Origin: Fen731 sp964481885
GTDB lineage: Bacteria > Actinomycetota > Humimicrobiia > Humimicrobiales > Humimicrobiaceae
Length of the DNA: 9,596 bases
Direction: 5' to 3'
Assembly: GCA_964481885.1 (NCBI GenBank)
Contig: CAYZUS010000064.1
Coordinates: forward strand, 1-9,596
A program made the position numbers and the translations under genes. Position 1 is the first letter of the stretch. Every line of letters starts with the position of its first letter. The notes beneath the pieces are model-generated. The model searched no databases and had not been told where the DNA came from. It saw only the letters and a list, made by a program, of their open reading frames with translations. Below are positions 1 through 6,905 of this stretch, piece after piece.

Positions 1-306
1 AATGGCCATAATCCGGATTTTTATAAGGGTCTTAAAGAAAAGATACTGAACCTTTACAGTACTTATTACAGCAATGCTGCTTTTGTCAGTTTTCTCGGTG
101 AGAAAATACCCCAGCTAAAAGACGTGGTAGGGACCAATTTTTGCCAGATAGGTATTGCGCTTGATGACAGGACCGGGACTTTAAAGATTTTCAGCACAAT
201 AGACAATCTGCTGAAAGGTGCAGCGGGCCAGGCTGTTCAGAACATGAACCTTATATTTAATTTTGACCAGAAGGAAGGGTTGATTGGCTATGGCATTTTC
301 TCATGA
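1..306 (+). CDS. argC: N-acetyl-gamma-glutamyl-phosphate reductase, C-terminal part (5' end outside window)
   Basis: ArgC is the NADPH-dependent cytosolic enzyme that reduces N-acetylglutamyl phosphate to N-acetylglutamate semialdehyde, the third step of arginine synthesis. Reading frame 1 is open from the first base to the TGA at 304-306, giving the last 101 residues of a family normally about 340-350 long. The family's C-terminal signature is present: GTNFCQIG (residues 43-50 of the fragment) followed by D-x-R-T-G and the block DNLLKGAAGQAVQNMNL. This block is among the most conserved stretches of ArgC. The active-site cysteine and the NADPH-binding domain lie upstream of the window. An in-frame GTG at 124 is internal, not a start. 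The end overlaps the start of argB, so the two are almost certainly cotranscribed and translationally coupled. Identification is secure; the missing 5' part cannot be judged. Confidence 0.95.
   Translation, partial: NGHNPDFYKGLKEKILNLYSTYYSNAAFVSFLGEKIPQLKDVVGTNFCQIGIALDDRTGTLKIFSTIDNLLKGAAGQAVQNMNLIFNFDQKEGLIGYGIFS
271..279 (+). promoter_or_regulatory. Ribosome binding site of argB inside the end of argC
   Basis: The purine run AAGGAAGGG lies inside the argC coding sequence, 10-11 bases before the ATG at 290 and about 4-5 bases before a TTG at 284. Spacing to the ATG is slightly long but acceptable and the ATG is the better codon, so 290 is preferred. The two alternatives differ by two residues only. 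Confidence 0.55.
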
Positions 307-1267
307 CGACTTGGGCCAAAGCCCAAAAGATATTGAATTTTATACTGATAATGAAAATAAAATAGAAAGCGTCTACTTTAACAAGGCACAGGTGCTGGTG
401 GAAGCACTTCCATACATAAAGGAGTATTTTTCAAAAATTGTAGTTGTCAAAATTGGCGGTGCAATGATGGAGGATGATTCTGTCATGCAGAGCGTTCTTG
501 ACGATATAATCCTGATGAAATACGTAGGCATAAAAGTCGTTCTTGTCCATGGCGGAGGCAGACAGATAACCGAGCTTATGGAACAGAAAAAAATTAAAGT
601 GGAATTTGTCGACGGTCTAAGGGTTACGACAAAGGATACAATTGATGTGGTTAAAATGGTTTTAATGGGCAGTATAAATTCCAAAATTGTCTCTTTTTTA
701 AACAAGCATGGCAATGCAGCGGTCGGAATATCCGGAAATGATGGAAATTTCATAGTATGCAAAAAGAAAATTTATAAAAAAGAAGGCAGGGACGTAGACC
801 TTGGTTATGTTGGCGAGATATTGCATGTAGATGGAAGTTTTATTACAAATATTCTTCTAAATGACTATATTCCTGTTATTGCAACTTTAGGCACAGACAC
901 GATAGGTGATTTGTATAATATAAACGCTGATACGTGCGCAAGCGAAATTGCTGTGGCGCTCAAGGCTAAAAAAATGATTCTGCTTACTGACGTTGACGGC
1001 ATCACTGGAAATAGTTTCTCTGTAAAAAGCGAGAGCCCCCAGGCAAATCCGGACAAAAAACTTATTTCAAGGCTGTCTTCGCAAAAATGCACAGACATGA
1101 TAGAAAGCGGCGAAATCGCCTCAGGAATGATACCCAAAGTCAAAGCCTGCATAAATTCATTAAAAAACGGCGTCGAAAGGACCCATATTTTGAATGGGAT
1201 ATCCAAACATGTGATCCTTATTGAAATCTTTACAGATAAAGGTATCGGGACAATGATAACACTATGA
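290..1267 (+). CDS. argB: Acetylglutamate kinase
   Basis: ArgB phosphorylates the gamma-carboxylate of N-acetylglutamate with ATP and is usually the committed, arginine-controlled step. The protein has 325 residues from the ATG at 290 (327 from the TTG at 284). Amino-acid-kinase motifs appear in order: VVKIGG (about 51-56), with the phosphate-binding lysine at 54; VLVHGGG, the glycine-rich N-acetylglutamate/ATP loop; VDGLRVT; GISGNDG; GYVGE; the block YNINADTCASEIA; LLTDVDGI; and a C-terminal SGMIPKV block ending FTDKGIGTMI. The segment KAQVLVEALPYIKEY before the first strand resembles the N-terminal helix typical of hexameric, arginine-inhibited enzymes, so feedback inhibition is likely (inference). 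About 30 further residues, rich in Asp, Glu and Asn, precede that helix. They make the protein longer than the usual 290-300. GISGNDG replaces the more common G-K-D. The start overlaps argC by 17 bases and argD begins 14 bases after the stop. Confidence 0.96.
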   Translation: MAFSHDDLGQSPKDIEFYTDNENKIESVYFNKAQVLVEALPYIKEYFSKIVVVKIGGAMMEDDSVMQSVLDDIILMKYVGIKVVLVHGGGRQITELMEQKKIKVEFVDGLRVTTKDTIDVVKMVLMGSINSKIVSFLNKHGNAAVGISGNDGNFIVCKKKIYKKEGRDVDLGYVGEILHVDGSFITNILLNDYIPVIATLGTDTIGDLYNINADTCASEIAVALKAKKMILLTDVDGITGNSFSVKSESPQANPDKKLISRLSSQKCTDMIESGEIASGMIPKVKACINSLKNGVERTHILNGISKHVILIEIFTDKGIGTMITL

Positions 1268-1281
1268 TAGGAGTAGCATAA

Positions 1282-2502
1282 ATGCCTGAAAGTACAGCCA
1301 AAACGGACTTGAATAATGAAATATTTGAAATGGGCAGCAAATACCTGATGACTACATATGCACGACAGCCTGTAGTTTTTACAAAAGCAAAGATGCAGTA
1401 TCTCTGGGATGCAAATGGGAAAGGTTATCTGGATTTCATTGCAGGCTATGGGTGCCTTAATGTGGGACACAGCAATCCTTTTGTACTTGCAGCAATTAAA
1501 AAACAGGCGGCAGATATTGTACAGCCGTCAAATATTTATTTCAACAAACCTCAGGTCGAGCTTGCAAAAAAATTATGTGAAATCACGGAATTTGGAAAGA
1601 AAGTATTTTTCGCAAACAGCGGAACCGAGGCAATAGAAGCAGCTGTAAAGCTTGCAAGAAAATACTCCAAGGAGCGCGGCAGTCCGTCCCGCTACAGAAT
1701 AATCTCCTTTTACAAGTCTTTCCACGGAAGGACGCTGGGCGCGCTTTCAGCAACTGCGCAGGAGGAAAAACAGAAGGTATTTGAGCCCCTTATAGATGGT
1801 TTTGAATATGCAAAAATCAATGACATACAGTCAGTTAAGGATAAGATAAGCTCTGATACATGTGCCGTGTTGTTAGAGCCAATACAGGGTGAGGGAGGCG
1901 TTAATGTTGCAGAAAAAGATTTTTTGGTAAAGCTAAAGGAAGTCTGCATTCAAAATAATATGCTTCTTATTCTGGATGAAGTGCAGACCGGTTTTGGCCG
2001 AACCGGCAAAATGTTTGCATTCCAGAATTATGGTGTGGTCCCGGATATACTGGTCCTTGCCAAAAGCATAGGCGGAGGCATGCCCCTTGGAGCCATTGTC
2101 GCAGGTGAAGAAGTAAGCTCAGCATTTACACCGGGCAGCCATGGTTCCACATTTGGTGGAAATGCAGCTTCCTGTGCGGCAGGCTGTGCAGTTATAGATT
2201 ATATTTTAAAAAAGAACCTGGCCCAAAAAGCGGAAAAACTTGGCGGGTTTTTAATGAGGGAATTAAAAAAAATGTCGCGCGATTTTCCCATAATAAAGGA
2301 AGTAAGAGGAATGGGCCTGATGGTGGGTTTGGAGCTTTCAAAACCTGCAGCTGCAGAAATTGTTTCCAAAGCGCTGGATGATGGACTTGTTATAAGCAAG
2401 GTGGCCCCTTCCATTTTAAGGTTTCTGCCATCACTTGTTATAAGCAAGACAGATGTAAAGATTCTGCTGGGCTGGCTGATGGAAAACCTTGGAAATTTTT
2501 AA
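1282..2502 (+). CDS. argD: Acetylornithine aminotransferase (class III PLP enzyme)
   Basis: ArgD transfers the amino group of glutamate to N-acetylglutamate semialdehyde, giving N-acetylornithine and 2-oxoglutarate. The 406-residue length is normal for the family. Class III aminotransferase motifs are in order: SGTEAIEAA (113-121), where the G-T pair binds the PLP phosphate; SFHGRT (146-151); LEPIQGEGGV (198-207); LDEVQTGFGRTG (231-242), with D232 contacting the pyridine nitrogen; AKSIGGGMPLGA (260-271), with K261 as the Schiff-base lysine; and HGSTFGGN (287-294). The start is the ATG at 1282, preceded by AGGAG at 1269-1273 with an 8-base gap, and this site overlaps the argB stop region. E. 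coli ArgD also acts in lysine synthesis as succinyldiaminopimelate aminotransferase; nothing here decides whether this one does. The operon position between argB and argF supports the acetylornithine role over ornithine or GABA aminotransferase. Confidence 0.95.
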   Translation: MPESTAKTDLNNEIFEMGSKYLMTTYARQPVVFTKAKMQYLWDANGKGYLDFIAGYGCLNVGHSNPFVLAAIKKQAADIVQPSNIYFNKPQVELAKKLCEITEFGKKVFFANSGTEAIEAAVKLARKYSKERGSPSRYRIISFYKSFHGRTLGALSATAQEEKQKVFEPLIDGFEYAKINDIQSVKDKISSDTCAVLLEPIQGEGGVNVAEKDFLVKLKEVCIQNNMLLILDEVQTGFGRTGKMFAFQNYGVVPDILVLAKSIGGGMPLGAIVAGEEVSSAFTPGSHGSTFGGNAASCAAGCAVIDYILKKNLAQKAEKLGGFLMRELKKMSRDFPIIKEVRGMGLMVGLELSKPAAAEIVSKALDDGLVISKVAPSILRFLPSLVISKTDVKILLGWLMENLGNF

Positions 2503-2553
2503 AAATCACTGGCAAATGAAACTACTGAAAAATTAAATTATAAATGTGTTATT

Positions 2554-2560
2554 AAGGAAG
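2554..2560 (+). promoter_or_regulatory. Ribosome binding site that fixes the argF start
   Basis: AAGGAAG lies 9 bases before the ATG at 2570. A GTG in the same frame at 2546 lies upstream of this site and has only AT-rich sequence before it. The ATG is therefore the probable start. Confidence 0.6.
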
Positions 2561-2569
2561 AGAATAATA

Positions 2570-3490
2570 ATGGACAAAAAGAAAAAAGATTTTTTAACTC
2601 TTAAGGATTACTCCAAAGAAGAAATTGAATACATGATAAATCTTGCGTCCAAAATAAAAAAGGACAGGACCCTGTATGGCGATCTCTTAAACAAGAAAAG
2701 CATTGCGCTTTTGTTTAACAAACAATCCACCAGAACAAGGCTTTCTTTTCAGGCGGGTATCACCCAGCTTGGCGGCAACTGCATATATCTTGATGCAGAC
2801 AGTCTCCAGATTAAAAGGGGTGAAACTCTGGAAGACAGCGCCAGGGTATTTTCCAGATATCTGGACGGTCTTGTAATAAGGACCTTTGAGCAAAAAACCG
2901 TGGAGATTTTTGCGGATAACGGAACAATTCCGGTAATTAACGGACTGACCGACTCCTACCATCCCTGCCAGATACTCTCAGACCTGTTTACTATCTTTGA
3001 GCTGGGCCTGCTTGACAAAACACTCAAATTTACATATGTCGGGGACTGCAATAATGTTTTAAACAGCCTTCTTGTCGGCTTTACAAAGCTTGGCATTGAC
3101 ATTACCGTCGGATGTTCCCAAAAGTACGAACCGGCAAAGGAAATACTGGAATATGTTTATGGCCAGGCAGCAAAAAGCGGCAGTACCATAAAGCTTGTAT
3201 ACGATCCTTTCGAGTCAGTTTCCGGGGCCGATATAATCTATACAGATGTGTGGGTAAGCATGGGGGAGAAAGACTCAGAGGAAAAAATTGCAGAGCTCTT
3301 TAAATTCCAGGTAAATGAAAAACTTTTATCTTTTGCAAAACCTGATGTAAAAATCATGCACTGCCTGCCTGCACACAGGGAATCCGAAATAACATCAGCA
3401 GTAATTGACGGCAAAAATTCAATTGTCTGGGAGCAGGCTGAAAACAGGATGCATGCGCAGAAGGCGCTGCTTGTTTATCTTTATTCATAA
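2570..3490 (+). CDS. argF: Ornithine carbamoyltransferase
   Basis: This enzyme joins carbamoyl phosphate and ornithine to give citrulline and phosphate. From the ATG at 2570 the product has 306 residues, the usual size. Carbamoyl-phosphate-binding motifs STRTR (53-57) and HPCQ (131-134) are intact. The second domain has YVGDCNNVLNS (156-166), the ornithine loop D-V-W-V-S-M-G (226-232) and HCLPAHR (264-270), whose cysteine and leucine are the classic OTCase residues. WEQAENRMHAQKAL closes the protein. SMG plus HCLPA separates it from aspartate carbamoyltransferase and from N-acetylornithine carbamoyltransferase-type relatives. The 67-base gap from argD contains no clear terminator. The argR gene starts 9 bases after the stop. 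An anabolic role is inferred from the operon; no arginine deiminase or carbamate kinase gene is nearby. Confidence 0.95.
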   Translation: MDKKKKDFLTLKDYSKEEIEYMINLASKIKKDRTLYGDLLNKKSIALLFNKQSTRTRLSFQAGITQLGGNCIYLDADSLQIKRGETLEDSARVFSRYLDGLVIRTFEQKTVEIFADNGTIPVINGLTDSYHPCQILSDLFTIFELGLLDKTLKFTYVGDCNNVLNSLLVGFTKLGIDITVGCSQKYEPAKEILEYVYGQAAKSGSTIKLVYDPFESVSGADIIYTDVWVSMGEKDSEEKIAELFKFQVNEKLLSFAKPDVKIMHCLPAHRESEITSAVIDGKNSIVWEQAENRMHAQKALLVYLYS

Positions 3491-3499
3491 GGAAATATC

Positions 3500-3955
3500 A
3501 TGAAAAGACAGGAAAGATTAAGAATAATAAGGGAGATAATAAAGGAAAAAAAGATATCCTCCCAGGAAGACCTTCTTGAAGAGTTAAACAAAAGAGGGAC
3601 CGTAGTAACGCAGGCAACAGTTTCAAGAGATATAAGTTCGCTAAACCTTGTAAAGATCAGGGATTCACTCCAAAACGAATACTATGGCTTAAGCGTTAAT
3701 TATCAGGGCGACCCTCACACAGGTTTCCAGAAGATAAGATCAAAGTTTAAAGACAATGTGATATCTGTTGAAGTGGCAAACAATATTATTGTTATCAAGA
3801 CTGATACAGGTGAAGCGCAGGGTGTGGCATTGGCAATTGATGGTTCAAATTTTGAGGAAATACTGGGGACAGTTGCAGGTGATGATACGATAATCTGCAT
3901 CATCAAGAATGAAAAAGAAGCGCAAAGAATGATGGAATTATTTAAGAGCTACTGA
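3500..3955 (+). CDS. argR: Arginine repressor, ArgR/AhrC family
   Basis: ArgR is a DNA-binding hexamer that uses L-arginine as co-repressor at ARG boxes upstream of arginine genes. The 151-residue product has the expected two domains. The N-terminal winged helix-turn-helix spans about 1-65, with TQATVSRDI (37-45) as recognition helix. The C-terminal oligomerisation and arginine-binding domain spans about 80-151, with TDTGEAQGVALAID (101-114) and GTVAGDDT (123-130). The paired aspartates D128 and D129 are the arginine contacts known in the family. Where most members have a proline before the glycine (T-x-P-G-x-A) this one has threonine. The start at 3500 is preceded by AAGGA (3489-3493) overlapping the argF stop, so translation is probably coupled. 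A repressor inside its target operon implies autoregulation. The gap after it holds operator-like repeats. Confidence 0.94.
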   Translation: MKRQERLRIIREIIKEKKISSQEDLLEELNKRGTVVTQATVSRDISSLNLVKIRDSLQNEYYGLSVNYQGDPHTGFQKIRSKFKDNVISVEVANNIIVIKTDTGEAQGVALAIDGSNFEEILGTVAGDDTIICIIKNEKEAQRMMELFKSY

Positions 3956-3964
3956 TAAACAATT

Positions 3965-3998
3965 GCATAAGTAAAAAAGTTAAAAAGCATAAATAAAA
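3965..3998 (+). promoter_or_regulatory. Tandem 12-base direct repeats, candidate ArgR operator before argG
   Basis: The 58-base argR-argG gap has GCATAAGTAAAA at 3965-3976 and GCATAAATAAAA at 3987-3998. They are identical at 11 of 12 bases and offset by 22 bases, about two helical turns. Both resemble the left half of the known Gram-positive ARG box (CATGAATAAAAATTCAAG), which is also bound as tandem copies about two turns apart. The right halves match poorly and the region is A-rich, so the call is tentative. The second copy runs into the argG ribosome binding site (AAAGGAG, 3996-4002); a bound repressor there could block argG expression. No clear -35/-10 pair is visible in the gap. Confidence 0.35.
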
Positions 3999-4013
3999 GG
4001 AGAAAAACTCAAG

Positions 4014-5222
4014 ATGGAAGACAAGGTAATACTTGCATATTCAGGGGGGCTGGATACCTCTGTGGCAATAAAATGGATAAAAGAAAATTATAAAATGGAG
4101 GTCATTGCTGTCCTTATTGACTGCGGCCAGCCCGATGATTTAAATGAGGCTCATGGCAGGGCAAAAACAAACGGAGCTTTTGATGCAAGGATTGTCGATG
4201 CAAAATCAGAATTTGTAAGTGACTTTATTATTCCTGCAATAATGGCAAATTTAAAATATGAAAAGAACTACGTGCTTGCCACTGCGCTTGCCCGCCCACT
4301 TATAGTTAAAAAGCTTGTGGAGGAAGCGGCTAAAGCAAATGCAAAAGCTATTGCTCACGGGTGCACCGCCAAGGGTAACGACCAGGTCAGATTTGATGTC
4401 GGCATCAGGAGCTTAAACCCGGATTTAAAAATAATCGCCCCTTTAAGGGAATGGAAACTTTCAAGAGATGAAGAAATTGATTATGCAAAAAAACACGGAA
4501 TCCTCATAAATGTAACAAAAAAATCCCCATACAGCACTGATGAAAACCTTTGGGGCAAAAGCATAGAATGCGGCGTATTGGAGGATCCCTGGAACGAACC
4601 ACCTGAGGACATATATTCATGGACAAAGATTACAAAAAGCACGACCGATTTTGAATATGCTGAAATCGGTTTTGAAGATGGAAAACCAGTTTCACTTAAC
4701 GGCAAAAACATGAGCTGCACAGAAATTATCGGGAAATTAAACAAAATTGCAGGCGCTTACGGCATAGGCAGGACAGACATGATTGAAAACAGGCTCATAG
4801 GCATAAAGTCAAGGGAGATATATGAGGCACCGGCCGCAGAGGTCATAATTGAGGCGCACAGACAGCTTGAAAGCCTGGTGCTTGACAGGGAGCTGCTGCA
4901 TTTTAAATATCTTATTGAAGAAAAAATGGCTGAAATGGTCTATTACGGCTTGTGGTTTACTCCGCTTATGGATTGCCTTAAAACCTTTGTACTGGAAAGC
5001 CAGAAATATGTAAGCGGGACAGTTAAAGTCAAACTGGAGTATAAGAATTTTGCCGTATGCGGCAGAAAATCAGAACATTCTCTCTATGATTTAAAGCTTG
5101 CAACCTATGACAGGGGAGACCTTTTTGACCCAAAACATTCAGAAAGCTTCATAAAAATCTGGGGCTATCCATATGAGCTTCTTGGCACAAAAGGCAGGAT
5201 AAAAACTGCAAAAGGCAAATAG
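4014..5222 (+). CDS. argG: Argininosuccinate synthase
   Basis: ArgG condenses citrulline and aspartate using ATP (to AMP and pyrophosphate), forming argininosuccinate. The product has 402 residues, matching the common short class (about 400) rather than the longer E. coli type. It starts with the N-type ATP pyrophosphatase loop YSGGLDTS (9-16). It continues with YVLATALARPLI (86-97), HGCTAKGNDQVRF (115-127), LREWKLSRDEE (144-154) and SPYSTDENLWG (171-181), which carry the citrulline, aspartate and ATP contacts. The motif at 115-127 has alanine where glycine is usual before K-G-N-D, a mild change. The C-terminal part (about 170-402) is the multimerisation domain. The start at 4014 has AAAGGAG ending 11 bases upstream. 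This is the first gene after argR and has the operator-like repeats directly before it, so it may have its own control point as well as read-through. Confidence 0.96.
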   Translation: MEDKVILAYSGGLDTSVAIKWIKENYKMEVIAVLIDCGQPDDLNEAHGRAKTNGAFDARIVDAKSEFVSDFIIPAIMANLKYEKNYVLATALARPLIVKKLVEEAAKANAKAIAHGCTAKGNDQVRFDVGIRSLNPDLKIIAPLREWKLSRDEEIDYAKKHGILINVTKKSPYSTDENLWGKSIECGVLEDPWNEPPEDIYSWTKITKSTTDFEYAEIGFEDGKPVSLNGKNMSCTEIIGKLNKIAGAYGIGRTDMIENRLIGIKSREIYEAPAAEVIIEAHRQLESLVLDRELLHFKYLIEEKMAEMVYYGLWFTPLMDCLKTFVLESQKYVSGTVKVKLEYKNFAVCGRKSEHSLYDLKLATYDRGDLFDPKHSESFIKIWGYPYELLGTKGRIKTAKGK

Positions 5223-5279
5223 ATTACATTAAAAATATTTATAAGGTAGAAATTATAAGCCTGTATTATTTTAAACTTT

Positions 5280-5287
5280 AGGTGGGG
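5280..5287 (+). promoter_or_regulatory. Ribosome binding site of argH with tight spacing
   Basis: AGGTGGGG precedes the ATG at 5290 by only 2 bases from its last G, or about 4 bases from the AGGTGG core. The G-rich run stands out in a very AT-rich 67-base gap and supports this start. No better in-frame start lies nearby. Confidence 0.5.
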
Positions 5288-5289
5288 AA

Positions 5290-6741
5290 ATGGAAAAAGA
5301 AAAAATCTGGAAGGGCAGGATACAGAAGGATCCGGACAGCGCTGCAGAAAAATTTACATCATCGATTAATATAGACAGCAAACTTTATATCCAGGATATA
5401 ACGGGTACCGCAGCTTATGCCATCGGGCTTAACAGCATCGGGATAATACCGGCAGGCGAACTGGTCGCCATACTGGAAGGCTTAAAAAAAGTCAGGTCGC
5501 TTATTGAGAATAGCCAGATCGATTTTACTGATTATGAAGATGTACACAGCCTTGTAGAATATGAGCTGTTAAAAATTGCCGGGGAGCCTGCGGCAAGGAT
5601 TCATACCGGCAGGAGCCGAAACGACCAGATAGTGCTTGATGAGCTGCTTTATATGAAAGAATCCATAGCGCAAGCAGCACAAATGATTCTTGATCTGCTC
5701 GGAATTATACTGGAAAAGGCATATGCTTACAGAGATCTGATAATACCTGCTTATACCCATATGCAGAAGGCCCAGCCTGTACTTGCAGCGCATTACCTGC
5801 TTTCATATTTTGAGAAATTCTTAAGGAGCCTAAAGAGGCTGTTTGAAAACTTTAACTCATGCGACTTTATGCCGCTTGGAGCAGGCGCATGTGCCGGGAG
5901 CGGATATCCCATAAACACTGAAATGCTGGCCGATATATTGAAATTTTCACGTACAGGCGCAAACAGCATGGATATAGTCTCAAGCAGGGATTATCTCATT
6001 GAATATGTTTTCAGCCTCTCCATGATAATGATTGATTTAAGCAGGTTTTGTGAGGACCTTATAATATACAATACCCAGGAGTTCTCATTTATTGAAATAG
6101 ATGATTCATTCTGTACAGGCAGCAGCATTATGCCGCAAAAGAAAAACCCTGATGTGCTTGAACTTGTCAGGGGCAGAAGCGCGCTTGTAATAGGCAATCT
6201 CTTCCAGCTCATGGTGCTTTTTAAGGGCCTTCCTGTAACCTATAACAGCGATATGCAGGAAGACAAAAAAATTCTTTTCAACTCCGAAAAAGAAACAAAG
6301 GATTGCCTGGATATTTTTACAAGGGTAATTTCAAATACGGTTTTTAAAGAAGATATCATGGCCGAAAATAAGGGTGAAAATGGGTTTATGGAGGCTACTG
6401 ATGCTGCTGACTATCTGGTAAAAAAGGGACTGAGTTTCAGGAATGCCCATCATAAAGCGGGCGCAATTGTAAGGTATTGTCTGGACAATGGCATGAAACT
6501 GGCTGACCTGGACCTGGAAGTTCTCAAAAAATACTCTGAGGTTTTTGAAGAGGATTTTTATGAAGCAATAAAAATCAAGAGCTGCATAAACTCAAAAGTA
6601 ACCGGCTCGGGTACTTCTCCGAGGTCTGTCGAGATCAGACTTGATGAAAAGAAAGAGCAGATGGACATGTATGCCAGTCAAATAAAAAGCCTGCAAGAGC
6701 GAATACCTGATTTTGACAGCATAGTTTCAGCTTATTTATAA
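5290..6741 (+). CDS. argH: Argininosuccinate lyase
   Basis: ArgH splits argininosuccinate into arginine and fumarate, the final step of the pathway. It belongs to the fumarase/aspartase superfamily and works as a homotetramer. The 483 residues are slightly above the usual 455-475. Superfamily motifs are complete. HTGRSRNDQ (105-113) binds substrate. YTHMQKAQP (155-163) has H157 at the position of the catalytic histidine. The signature GSSIMPQKKNPD (277-288) carries the catalytic serine on the flexible loop. The C-terminal domain has TDAADYLVKKG (370-380) and ends in the ArgH-specific region with the block TGSGTSPRSVE (438-448). The start at 5290 has a close G-rich ribosome binding site. This is the last arg gene; a weak terminator-like hairpin follows. 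Adenylosuccinate lyase is excluded by HTGRSRNDQ and the operon context. Confidence 0.96.
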   Translation: MEKEKIWKGRIQKDPDSAAEKFTSSINIDSKLYIQDITGTAAYAIGLNSIGIIPAGELVAILEGLKKVRSLIENSQIDFTDYEDVHSLVEYELLKIAGEPAARIHTGRSRNDQIVLDELLYMKESIAQAAQMILDLLGIILEKAYAYRDLIIPAYTHMQKAQPVLAAHYLLSYFEKFLRSLKRLFENFNSCDFMPLGAGACAGSGYPINTEMLADILKFSRTGANSMDIVSSRDYLIEYVFSLSMIMIDLSRFCEDLIIYNTQEFSFIEIDDSFCTGSSIMPQKKNPDVLELVRGRSALVIGNLFQLMVLFKGLPVTYNSDMQEDKKILFNSEKETKDCLDIFTRVISNTVFKEDIMAENKGENGFMEATDAADYLVKKGLSFRNAHHKAGAIVRYCLDNGMKLADLDLEVLKKYSEVFEEDFYEAIKIKSCINSKVTGSGTSPRSVEIRLDEKKEQMDMYASQIKSLQERIPDFDSIVSAYL

Positions 6742-6772
6742 TGTTTATGACATTTGCAATACTCCGGGTTTT

Positions 6773-6798
6773 TGCAGATTTTCCTGCATATTTTTGTT
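6773..6798 (+). terminator. Possible weak rho-independent terminator after argH
   Basis: A 5-base stem (TGCAG at 6773-6777 with CTGCA at 6784-6788) with a 6-base loop is followed by TATTTTTGTTGTT. The position, 32 bases after the argH stop, and the T-rich tail fit a terminator. The stem is short and only partly GC, so termination is probably partial at best. The rest of the 164-base argH-U32 gap (6742-6905) is AT-rich; I find no convincing promoter or RNA gene in it. Confidence 0.35.
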
Positions 6799-6905
6799 GT
6801 TCGCAGAATCATAGAATTATTCATAATCCTGATTTCATGGTTTAATATTTATTGTCGTTACCAACTCATGGATTGCAGTTTTAAAAAAATACTATTTTAT
6901 TATTA

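Noticed and set aside
124..306. Separate small gene starting at the GTG at 124
   Set aside because: The frame is open upstream to base 1 and the translation upstream continues ArgC, so this is the end of argC rather than a short gene.
865..1470. Open frame of 201 codons on the minus strand across the argB-argD junction
   Set aside because: It is antisense to two genes with complete conserved motifs, spans their junction, and its translation shows no recognisable motif, only a Cys/Ile/Phe-rich shadow composition.
2546..2569. GTG at 2546 as an upstream start for argF
   Set aside because: It would place the AAGGAAG ribosome binding site inside the gene and has no such site of its own; the ATG at 2570 gives the usual family length.
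5239..5259. TTATAAG direct repeats (5239-5245 and 5253-5259) in the argG-argH gap
   Set aside because: Seven AT-rich bases repeated at 14-base offset are easily produced by chance in this composition and match no known operator.
6806..6827. GAATTATTC palindrome with ATGAATAA on the minus strand, as an ARG box before the U32 gene
   Set aside because: One half resembles an ARG box, but the two GAAT/ATTC halves are only one base apart instead of about six, and the other half does not fit.
6741..6845. 34-codon small reading frame whose ATG overlaps the argH stop (TAATG)
   Set aside because: The overlap arrangement could allow coupling, but there is no ribosome binding site, no recognisable motif, and it runs through the terminator-like hairpin. 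Chance is the simpler explanation.
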